Of a stretch of DNA of 64,000 nucleotides, positions 37,866-47,928 are shown in pieces. The DNA comes from Yamagishiella unicocca. Its lineage: Eukaryota > Chlorophyta > Chlorophyceae > Chlamydomonadales > Volvocaceae. Within the stretch, counting starts at the first letter, position 1. The number at the start of each line of letters is the position of its first letter. The notes beneath the pieces were generated by a model. The model was given only the letters and a program-made list of their open reading frames with translations, was not told the origin of the DNA and did no database searches. The position numbers and the translations under genes are program-made. The stretch lies in assembly GCA_003116995.1 (NCBI GenBank), contig BDSL01000023.1, forward strand, positions 496,001 to 560,000. The letters run 5' to 3'.

Positions 37866-40037
37866 GTTTGATAATGACGGCGATGGTAAGTATGGCATAT
37901 TCTAAAAGTACCGTGTGCGTTAACAGCATAAGCATAGCGCAAGCATGCTCAACGATAGCGGATCATTGGGCAACAGGATGTCTGTAAAAAAATGTCGCAA
38001 ACACAAGCATTGTACCAAATCCAAGCTGGAGAAGTACCAAAAAATCCTCGGGTACCTGTACAGGCACGGTCAGTACAAAGGAGCTCGCCCAAATGTTCGT
38101 CAAGATGGGCATAAACCTCACGGAGAAAGGATTGAAAGACGTAATGCGCGCGGTCGACACTGACCACACAGGTGCGGCCCGGTTTTGCCGGGACGGCGGG
38201 CAGGCCGGTACGGGCAGGTTGACATGGACAAAGTGACGCGCCTGACATACTTACGGCATTTGCGCGTGCAGGCACGATGTCCTTAAAGGACTTCTGCGCT
38301 TTCATGGCCAAGACGGGCATGGTGGTGAGGGGGCCCGCTCGCGCACTCTGCAAGCACTGCATGGAACATGGGAGAGCAGCAGCAGTCAGCTACGCCACGT
38401 TAGCTTCCGTCCCTTAAGCCCTCGCGTTCTCGCTCCCGTGCTGCCCCGGTCCTTCCGCCACCGAAGCCTAAAGACCCCAAGGCGGAGCTGCGGGCCGTGT
38501 TTAACCGGTTCGACCTGGACTTCAACAACCGCATCCAACCAGACGAGGTGCGGATCATGGGATCGATATGGGGCTTGGACAAGCACGATGTGGGTTTTGG
38601 ATGCGCGAAGTGCAGGGTGTTGGGAATCGATCCAATGCAGATGTAGGGGGGGAGCAAAGCGGCGGCGGCGGCAGGTTCACTTAGGTGGGTGGCGGTATCA
38701 AAGGCGGGACAACAGGGAATTGACGAACGCCTGCAGCCAAGGGGACGAGGTTTCCCAAACAGTCAACTCGACTCGCTGACGCAACTTGCCACCTAGCCTT
38801 GCATGATCCCGGCGTTACAGCGGCCGGGCGGCTGTTTACAGGTGTTGATGGTGTTGACGCCAGACGGTGTTGGCTCCAAGCGGTTCCCGGTTGCGCACCA
38901 GCAGCACCTCGCATGTCCCTACGTCTCACCGCACACGGTGCCTCTACCTCGGCCGCACTGCGCTCCCACCATGACTCTATCCCTGCGGATGCCGCAGCTG
39001 CGCGACGTGATGCTGGAGCTAGGGGAGAAGATGTCGGCGGAGGTGAGGTGCTTGGCTGCAGGTAGCGGTAACTGTTGCAGCAGGCCCCAGACCCGATGCA
39101 GGTGATACACGTTGAAGGAAGCCACGACGACCGCATGCTGGTCGGCTTGTTCGTTTCGCGTTCGCCGTATTGTCGACGGAGCTGGAGGGCCAGTTGCAAC
39201 AGTGTCGATGGACTCCAACGTTACGAGTGAATCAGGATTGAATCGCGTCGCAGTGGGCGGCCCTCAGGACTGCGGCAACCCTACGTTTTGTTGCCTGGAA
39301 TTAATGCGCGACCCCGGATGAGGATTTTAGCGCGATCCCCCGAGTCGTCGCGACTCAGGCGATAGCCTAGGCTGATGATTGATGCAATGCATGCCCATTC
39401 ATAGCTCCAGGGAAGTTCCTTTTGAAGCAGATCGCCCACCGGCCTTCGACGCACTACACTGGCGCAGGATGTGGACAAGATCTTCCAGGAGGCGCACTGC
39501 GGGGAGGAGGGCATGACGTTCAAGGACTTCAAGGTTGGCGCGACGCGATAGCAGCACAACACACGTAATCACAATACACATGATAGCTAGGTGCCGTGCA
39601 TTGTACGGCACCCACGTGCCGCCCAGTCGCGTGACGAGGCCATGCTGGCGCGGAGTGTGCAGGAATGTGGGGTGTTTAAAAACCGTTTAACGCAACGGGA
39701 CAGGATAGTTGGCGCAGGAATGTGGGGGGGCGTTGCTGGTCTGTGCTGCTGCTGGCGGGGCGCGTGGCCCCCTACCTCCCGCGTAATCCGCTGCGGACCA
39801 CCCCCTTGTTACCTAAACAAAGTCCTTCGGCATGCAACTCCAAACGTGTATCCCCAAGCACCCCCCCTGGATTCGCAGATTTTTTCTATACCCCAGCACC
39901 CCCTTGTGTCCCCCAGCACCCCCTTACCAAAGCGCTGACACGCACCCGCAGCCCTAACCCAGCCCGTGGCCCAATCCCCGTCGCCTCATCGCCCTCACCG
40001 TGGGCCCTCGCAGGACCTGATGCGGGGGGTCGTATGA
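37866..40037 (+). CDS. Calmodulin-like four-EF-hand protein (first exon not found)
   Basis: Ca2+-binding protein of the calmodulin superfamily. Readable exons, all phase-compatible: 37866-37885 (FDNDGDG), 38064-38171 (TVSTKELAQMFVKMGINLTE, then VMRAVDTDHTG), 38272-38324 (TMSLKDFCAFMAKTGMV), 38467-38589 (PKAELRAVFNRFDLDFNNR, then IQPDEVRIMGSIWGLD), 38998-39042 (LRDVMLELGEKMSAE), 39468-39533 (DVDKIFQEAHCGEEGMTF) and 40014-40037 ending LMRGVV-stop. EF1 (D-N-D-G-D-G, Glu at 12), EF2 (D-T-D-H-T-G, Asp at 12) and EF3 (D-L-D-F-N-N, Glu at 12) look able to bind Ca2+. EF4 has lost its acidic ligands. The N-terminal exon, normally ending in an EF..AF helix, was not located upstream. The 38467 acceptor is a weak aag. 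Partners are unknown. Confidence 0.8.
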
Positions 40038-42158
40038 CTCATGACCGCAGCGCGCCCCGCGAGGTGAACTGGATTATCACATGCCAGAGCCACCCTGGAG
40101 GCCTCCCTGGGGTCTTGATTGCCTACCTAGGCGGCGCTCTGGGCCTCGCTGTGCGGCAGTTTGCAGCTACGCTTGCGTGACCCGGCCAGGTAGCCATCAG
40201 CTGACTTACCTCTCCCCTTATCACACTTAGGGGTTAGCGCGGGTGCTGGTGCGCCTTTGCGTCGGTGGGGGAAAGTTGGGCGTGGGTATGACCCATGTCA
40301 GCCTCAGTTGTTAGGCTAGTCGGCTGTGGGTCATGCTTCGGTTTACAAACTCGTTTCTGGAACCCAGTGAGTTGGAATCCCCACTCCTCTAGGCCTGTGC
40401 GCACCGACCGTGGTGGGGCCGATCGGGTGTGAAGAGAACGCGCCCGCCGAGCCAGCCTTTAACGGCGCAGTGCAGTGCAGGCCCAAATGACAGCAGGAGG
40501 AGGAGCGTGCATAGGGTAACAGCATTCGTTGCGGCGGGCTTCAGACCTTGCTTAGGGACCTACTTATTTACTCGTCGGGTCACAGTAGGGGAGTTCACGG
40601 CGCCAAAGTCACGGAGTACACGTCTGACTGCGGTTGTCAGTCAGTGTCTGCATTTAACAAATGGAGATCGCAAGCTGCTGAACATTAATATGCGCTGATA
40701 ATGGAAGTGGAGGAAACGAAGATGGCCGACGGCTTCATTTGCGCAGGCAGGGGGACTGGGTGAGGAAGCGGTGACAGTGGCGGCGGCGGTTTGGGGGAGA
40801 GGGCGGCGGCGGTTTGGGGAAGCGGGGACGGGGGAGGACCAGGTGCTTCAGATGCTTGGAGCGCCGGATGGGGTACAACACTTTACTGCGCGTTGAAGTA
40901 GACGGGTTCACGGTTTTGCAAATGGACAGGAATGGACAACTCTGATGCGGCAGCAATACGGATGAGAGGCGGCTGGTCCCGATGATTGCATCGTTGCGGC
41001 GCTTCACTGGTTCGTCGGTTGCTGGGCTGATAGGTTGGTTGATGGGCAGTACCTAATAGGGGAGCCTCTAGTGCAAATTCCCCCTGGGGTACTGGCTGCT
41101 GCTCTGTGTGCCTACGGCCTGTCGATTTGGTGTTCTGGTGGTTTGCCTTTGTTTCGGTGCTTGTCGGTCTTTGTTTCCTCCGTCGTTCTCAGTGTCAGGC
41201 GATGTGCCCGATGGTTCTACCTCTTGGTCTGGAACCCACTGATTCCTCCGCTGTTAAGCAAATAGAAGCAGCCCATTCGTGGACGCGTGCTACCAGTTTA
41301 GGAGGGCGTAGACAACCAGAAGATGACCCAATGTAACGTGTTGTCTTCTGGCCGCCAGCGACCGCCTTACACACTGAAACAGCTGTAGCATGGATCCACG
41401 ATAGTCTGTAGCCTCATGCAGCACATGCCCTTGTCGGCAGTTCGCAAATACAACACGTATTTTTGCTCGAATACGATTGACCGTTTCCTAACCCGGTAGG
41501 CCAGGGGGGGCCCTGTGTAGGGTTCAAAGGGCTCAAACCAAGCGGCCGTGTTGATCCGAACTCTGCCGTACGTTGTATCTATCAGGTGCCGTATACAATA
41601 CCGGTATTAGGTTAAAAAATTCAACGCAGCGACAAGCAACCTGTCATCCACAGGCGTCGACTGCCCATCAGATAATGTCACAGCAGACCTCGCTTTTACG
41701 GACGCCCTGCCCGAATCGCTGTTGAATAAATGCATCTGACGCTGTCAGCATCCACAGGTGATGATAAAAATAATTGTCACATAACAGTATGAGCATACAG
41801 TACAGCTGGCAAAATACTATAAAACAGTGCAAAAGTAATAATGCATGCCGATGTTATTCTGTACCCAAGACTACACAGCACTTCAATCAAGTAAGCATTT
41901 GTGGTGCCTATGCCGTCAGGCCTGGCTAGCTCTCGTCCACTGGATCCAACAATTGCCGTACTAAGCGACAAATGCTCGTAGACGTCGTGGTCGTGCGTTG
42001 TGGCTCTTGACGGAACAACAAGCGATATCATGCCAGCTTTGACTCCGAAGAACCGAATACATTACATTTACTGCACACCAGAGCTTTACGAGGTTCTTTC
42101 ATATCTGCGTCACCGTTGCAGCTGGCCCAAACTTACTGGGCATTGCTGACCAGCCCTC
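40038..42158. other. Intergenic, no gene recognised
   Basis: About 2.1 kb between the EF-hand gene and the orphan gene. Near 40770-40820 there is a short repeat of ggcggcggtttggg. At 41213-41241 lies a 29-bp sequence repeated exactly, inverted, at 63145-63173. The stretch 41560-42100 is AT-rich. Open frames are short and without motifs. Confidence 0.5.
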
Positions 42159-44293
42159 ATGGCGTCATGTTTTGGGTGCCTAAAGCTAGGACGCAGTGAT
42201 GAGCACAGGCAACAGCAGCGGCTTGAAGCCTTGAAGGTAGTGCGACACGACGTGCATCCTCACTGGCTACCGGTATGTGGCAAGTTCATTAAATGACACG
42301 TCGCCTGAAACATTTTTTCAGGAGCTGGAAGCCATTCAAGCGGGCGTCGGCACTTTGCCAAAGGCGGGGCTATGGAGACCGGAGATTGCTACGAAGCTGA
42401 CGAAAGGCAACGCCAACCTGCCGCATGGCGAATCTGAAAGCCAGCCTAGTCCTGAGACGCCTTCTTCTCGTTATGGAAAACGTCAAATTGCGTCTGAGCT
42501 GGTACGTGCTTGCAAGCAGACAACGGGGCAGTGATTTTTGGCATTCCAGCGACGCCCATCGACAGCTACCCGTAGGCGCAAATTACGCTAAGTTTCTCAC
42601 CACAATTTCTGTTCCTGACCAACATTTGAACATTAAAGCTTCGTCGTAGGCTGTTACAAGCGCACCTTGGCTGACCGTTACCCCGACTTCCATCCTTGGC
42701 TAGCAGGGTTCCCAGACAGTCACGGCTGTTATCGCTCCGACGCCCATGTCTACGGTACCTGCGGAATTTTCGCGTCCCGCTAAAAAGCAGCAAGGTGGCC
42801 AGCAGCTCAGTGAGCAGGCCCAACACACCGCCCCATCCAGCAGTCCTGAGCGGGGCATGATACCGGTCTTCAACGAAGGGAGCCCGTGCGATCACGGGGC
42901 ATGCGGTGGCTTTCAGCAGCTGAAGGCGGAGGCTGGCGGAGGGACGGCAAGCAAGGGTTTGGCAGGGTCACCAGCACCGTCCGTGGCGCTACCCACTGAG
43001 GCGCCAGGATCTGTGGCAGGGGGTAGGCCTGCGGCAGGAGCAGCGATGATGACTGTGCTCTGTACTGGACTTGAGATGATAGCGCCCTGCACAGCGCTAC
43101 CAACCACACACGACGGTGAAAGCGCAACTACCTGTCTGTCAGTTCCCTTTGTCACCAGGTCGTCAGCGGGTGGTGATTTGTCACGTGACACAGCGGGATC
43201 GCCAGCTGGCAGCCGGCAGGTAGGACAGCCAATCGACCATACCCAGCAGACCGTACAGGAAAATGGCCTGTCGGGGCAACGCCAAGGGAACGCTGTAGCA
43301 GCCCGCCCCGCGTCCGTCCCAGGGTACCGTCACGAGGATGCGGGGTCCATCTCGAGTCCATCGATTGAAAAACGAAGCCGCAGCTTATGCGGCAGCGACC
43401 CAGATGGCTCCATTGCCACGGCGGTTCAGTTCCCAGTGGCGACGCTCTTCGCTCCGACGGACGCCCCAGCCGCCACCGGCGCTGAGGCACGCGGCTGCGC
43501 GGGGACTGGAGGCGATGGCCTCTCCACGCAAGGGTCACACTGCGCTGGCAGCGCGACCAGTGGTTGTAGCGCTTGCACAGCCACCAGCGACAGCAGCACA
43601 GGCACGCGTACCTTCACGGAGGCGGTCACCGCTGGTGGCAGTGGCAACGGCTCCGCTGCAGGCCCCTGCGACTGCGCCACCGGCGCGACTGTCAGCGTTG
43701 CCATCACGCCCACGAGCAACAAGAGCGGCAGGCCGCCCCTCAGCGGGCAGAGCAGCCGCAGGCCGCCATTGGGATGTGGACTGGGCGGCTCCGACCTGCG
43801 CCACGGGTTGGAGCTGGCGTTGAGCCCCGCGGCAAGTCCCTCGCCATGCGTGCATGAGGCTCTGCCACCAGCAAAGCACCGCAGCCCAGTGCAGAGCAGG
43901 CAACCAGGCAACCCGGGCGTCCTGGCAGGCGCTGTCCGCAAACCTGTCTTCAGTCCACGGGGCGGGATGCCCTCCCTGCCGTCGCCGCGGCACAACGTCG
44001 CCGTCGGCTTGTGCGCTCCTCGCCAGTCGCCGCGAAGCGCAGGTCACTGGGGCGCTGGGGTGCAGCGTGGCGGCCGCTTTCTCCCGATGTACGGCGCCGG
44101 CAGCATTGGCCTAATTGCAGTCCGCAAGACTCCGCCACCTCCCGGCGTCTTCAGCAGCGCCTCCACGCGTCTAGCACTGCATGACGTCCTGTCCCATCGC
44201 TCGAGAGTAGGAGGCGGCGGCGGCGTCAACAGCATCAACAATAGCGTCAGTTGCCTCGTGGACGTGGACTTCCGGCCGCGCTGGCGGTTCTGA
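42159..44293 (+). CDS. Orphan low-complexity protein, three exons
   Basis: No family recognised. Three exons in phase 0 join cleanly: 42159-42236 (MASCFGCLKLGRSDEHRQQQ, then RLEALK), 42322-42501 (ELEAIQAGVGTLPKAGLW to QIASEL) and 42707-44293 (GSQTVTAVIAPTPMS to the stop). The protein is about 614 residues, rich in Gly, Ala, Ser and Pro, with no signal peptide or membrane helix. Cys4 and Cys7 next to the N-terminus could be acylation sites, but the Gly needed for myristoylation is absent at position 2. The C-terminal 80 residues (from about LPMYGAGSIGLIAVRK on) are less repetitive and might fold. The gene lies upstream of the cyclase on the same strand, and it could be that gene's 5' end separated by a long LINE-bearing intron; the stop codon at 44291-44293 argues against this. 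Confidence 0.6.
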
Positions 44294-44486
44294 CCAGCTG
44301 CCCGCCCCGTTGCGTCGTTCAGGGTTCCGAGGCCTGCTTGGTGCCGCCAGAGACTGAGCACTGGAAGTGCGTCTCACTCTGGATCAGATAAGGAGGAAGG
44401 AGTGCTTTGGGGCCTGGCTGTCCAGCAGCGAGCGGGCGGCGCCGGCGGCGGCAGGAGTGGCGGGTACTGGCGCACTTGTGGTGCCG

Positions 44487-44491
44487 TGTAA
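44487..44491 (+). terminator. Candidate TGTAA polyadenylation signal
   Basis: First TGTAA after the stop codon of the orphan gene, about 195 bp downstream. Two more occur near 44547 and 44667. Confidence 0.35.
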
Positions 44492-46274
44492 CCTTACGCG
44501 GTAACATAGTGCTGGTGTTCGTCGGCTGGGGCAAGAACAGGTACTCATGTAAAGGCCCCAACTTATGCGATTACTGCCGATGGAAAGCAGGAGCTAAAAG
44601 GTTAATGAATAGATGCTATTCACCTAATACATATACGGCAAGTCCTTTTTTTAGTGCCCGGAGCGTGTAATGAAGTGCCGGCCCACGTTGACGTGACACA
44701 TCGCGCGGAGGTGGGAGGGTGTGGTCGCTGCCGATTGTACATACCTTATTAGCTGGGTTCGGGGCTGTGAATTTGCTGGGGAGTAGTGGTGAGGCGCCGC
44801 CAGTGCTTGAGAATGTTTGTCCGCGCAGTTGCCCGACATGGAAGATGACGTCCAAACTCGGCATGACTCAGTGTCGTATGGGCCAAACCGGGTACTGTAG
44901 TCCGTTCTTAGACCCGCCAGCGATTGTAGTTGATCATTCGCACGCGCTTAGTTCCAGAGATGTGACAAGTTGAGCCGTTATCAAGCACAGCTTGCAGGCG
45001 GCAACGCCGAAAGGGCTGCGGCTTGCGCGGGGAATCGTTCATGTTCCTTGGGAATTCGTTCCTGGTCCTTTGCTGCTGTACTGCAGTAGCGCGCTTGAGG
45101 CCGCGAGGCTCCCGATGCGGGCGTGCTAATACACGTTCATCGCAGGACCCCATTGGGATGCGCGGAAGGGGTCCATTTCATGCCGTGCTATGCATGAGGC
45201 CCTGCAGGAGCATATGGAATACGCACGTCTCGGGCTCCGTACTTGATAACACATGATCCTCCGGCTACCGATGGTGGTGGGCAGATCCAGCCAACCCAGC
45301 AGAGGCAGCGAAGCCCTGCGGACACGTCCGGGGTTGGTCCGATCGAGCCCTTGTTTGCCGCAGGGCCCTCGGTAGTATGTTTTTGAATGGCCTAGTTGGG
45401 CCGTAGATTGTTGTTCCAAGAGTGACACCTAACCATACATGCTTGCATAACATTATCCTAGAGTGTTACGGTCCGTTGGCAGTTGCCTCAAAGTTGACTT
45501 GGACTCGAGGAAGAGCCTACCAATGTTCGTCTTTTCCTGCGCGGGACGTAGCTTGCATGCAACACGTACCGCACAAGACGATTGATTGATCAGCGACCTT
45601 GAACAAGCCTCATGATTGGGGTGCGGGGGCGCACATGTTGTCCCAGCCTTGAGGCTGTACCTGAGAAGGACTTTCGGGGTGAGGTTGTACATAACATACA
45701 GATAATACATTTCAAAATCTTTAAGTCTGGCTTGTTGATACTGGTAACGGGCTCACAACCTGTCATGAGTTCAGATGTTGCATTTCGTCGTAATCATGGT
45801 ACAGCGGGCCTGTTGTGCGATGTGAGATGGGAACGCGATCCATGGCCTGCCGCATGTGTGTGCATGTTGGATACTGGCCGTGGCTGGCTACCGTCCTTGG
45901 GAGCCAGTCTTTGGACCGTCAACTACACCGCCCATACCGAATTTGGGGCGGGTAGCGCTTGAGTTCGCTAATGAGATTTCTAAGGCTTTTGCAGCCATAA
46001 AAACGGTCAAGGGTGGACGCATGGTTGTAGGAACGCTTGGGTTGGGTTATCTTTGCGAATGCCTGCTGGTGTCCTAGGGTGTTCAGCAGAGGTGGTTCGG
46101 TGGTCACCTCATGCCTTCATGTCGATGTACGTGCGTGTATGTGATGATGATGTGTTACACGTGACTGGGGGTGTAGCCCAGGTGGTAACAGACTAAACGA
46201 GCCGTGCGGCTCCTCGCCTCGCCAAACGTAAAACAGGCGTTTGTACACTCAGGTTCCTTAGGCAAGAAAAATAA

Positions 46275-46637
46275 CTATCGCCCAAAGGGTTCGACATTAT
46301 TACGCGTAGCCCAGATCTGGTCCAATAGACTGGCCAACTTAACCTGGTCGAAAGTGTGCATGATAGATCTCATATCCCCAACAGGTAATTGCATGTCCAC
46401 TTTTAGGTTAGCATACGCAGGGCAAACACACAGTACATGCTGCTCATCTTCAATAGCGCCACTGGAGCAAATCCGGCACAACCTCTGTTCCCTAGGCAAC
46501 CCCTGAGCCCTGTTGGCCGCTATGGGCCAACAGCACATACGGAAGCGCATAAGACGTCGGTGCCGCTCAAAAGGCATGCAGGCCGACACGTGCGGCAGCC
46601 ATGTGATGGGCGCACTACGCTCAAAGTGTATGTGCAT
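46275..46637 (-). mobile_element. LINE retrotransposon remnant (zinc-knuckle C-terminus)
   Basis: A 120-residue minus-strand frame contains RLMRFRMCCWPIAANRAQG, then a Cys/His motif CRICSSGAIEDEQHVLCVC followed by PAYANL. That is the CxxC...H...C arrangement (zf-RVT-like) found after the reverse transcriptase of many LINE ORF2 proteins. It ends MQLPVGDM then DQVKLASLLDQI, as in the second copy at 37416-37679. The reverse transcriptase itself is missing on the 5' side (above 46640), where the frame meets stops, so this is a truncated, inactive copy. Confidence 0.75.
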
Positions 46638-46818
46638 GTCACCAGTATGGTGGTTGCGAGTTCACACGTCAAACGAATGGTGCACTGACGCAATGAATGG
46701 CTGGTTAAGAGCTATGAGGGCTGTAAAGGCGACTTGATTCGAAAACGACTCCCAGGTTTGCTAACAGCAGGCAGGCTGAGCAGACGCGTACACTTTCCAG
46801 GCAACCAGGGTTGCACTT

Positions 46819-46878
46819 TCAGAAGTTCCTTGTAACGGGATACCTGCAACAGAAGCTCCTTGTAACGGGATACCTGCA
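46819..46878. repeat. 30-bp direct repeat, two copies
   Basis: The unit agaagttccttgtaacggga plus about ten more bases is present twice in tandem with one difference. It lies in non-coding sequence next to the LINE remnant. Confidence 0.6.
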
Positions 46879-47928
46879 ACTTATGACGAGTTCGCAAACA
46901 AACAAATGGGAATATTAGCGGAACGGCAGGAGTTGAAGCTCAGCCGGGACGGCAGGGCCATAGTTCTGTCGCTACTCAAGGCCATGGCTTGAACAGTCAA
47001 GCCTCCTCAGATGGCACGCAATGATAAACTTTGGGGCCATTCATAATCTGTCCCAGGCTTCCCATGTGCGGCGTGCAGCGTTGCTATGAGGTTTACAACA
47101 GCGATCGACTCGTCTCTACCCTATCATTATTATAAAATCCTTTGAAGGACGTCTCAGGCAGTAACTTCCGTGAAAGCGTACTCATAGAGGGCAAGGCATA
47201 TCAAAGATGGAAAGGCAGTTGTCCTGCAACCACGTGGCCGAGGCTGAGTAACATGAAATGTCTAAACCCTAATGCGTTTCTTTAATAATAAAACGCGCAT
47301 ACAATTATGGACCTCATCTTGAGACTCCTACATATGCCACGCAGCGGTACTTTCCATCCAAGGTCCTAACCGTTTACAATGAGACACAAGGGAGATCGCG
47401 TTTATGAAGAACTGACAAGCAAAATGAGTCGATTACATTGTGATATGAGTGTTATATCGCCACAGGGGTTCATGTTACCGTCGTTGCTCGACGTACGGAA
47501 GCTTGGACGAGGTAATCAGGAATGCTCTATGCGGTGGGAAAAACATTTCCCATCCATAATATTTTGGATTTTCGCTGCATTGTATAGCACTGAGGACCAT
47601 CTACCCCAGCAAACACCTTTTAGCGACTGGCTTTACGGCGTCACCTTTTTGACGCAAGCGGCCTGACTGACTATGTGAAATAATAGTGAATGAACACCGG
47701 TCGCTGTCTGGGACCCATGTATAACGGGTCCGCTCTTCGGCAGAGCTGGGTTTGCGACACTTGATACCTAAAGGGCTTGGGACTGACCAGGAACTCGGTC
47801 GGTACAGGACATGCGATGGCCACTGTGTTTCAGGCTCTCCTGCTTGGGGGGCTGCGGTTTCGGTGTGCAAGGGCCACGCGACGTCGACGGCCGAGAGGTG
47901 TATACACAGCTTCGGAAGGGCAGCACAG

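Larger units (their letters stand above)
44492..47928. other. Intergenic or long intron with LINE remnant
   Basis: About 3.4 kb of moderate GC without a convincing gene. It holds the LINE remnant at 46275-46637, a tRNA-like A-box at 46174-46185 and a 30-bp direct repeat at about 46819-46878. A 95-residue open frame at 47379-47666 shows no recognisable motif. The segment 44294-44490, just before this interval, keeps coding-like composition in two frames and may be 3' UTR or a lost exon. Confidence 0.5.

Noticed and set aside
46168..46262. A functional tRNA gene
   Set aside because: Only an A-box fits; there is no credible anticodon stem, B-box or acceptor pairing.
47379..47666. 95-codon plus-strand frame
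   Set aside because: No motif, no splice-linked neighbours, and codon use unlike the genes in this window.
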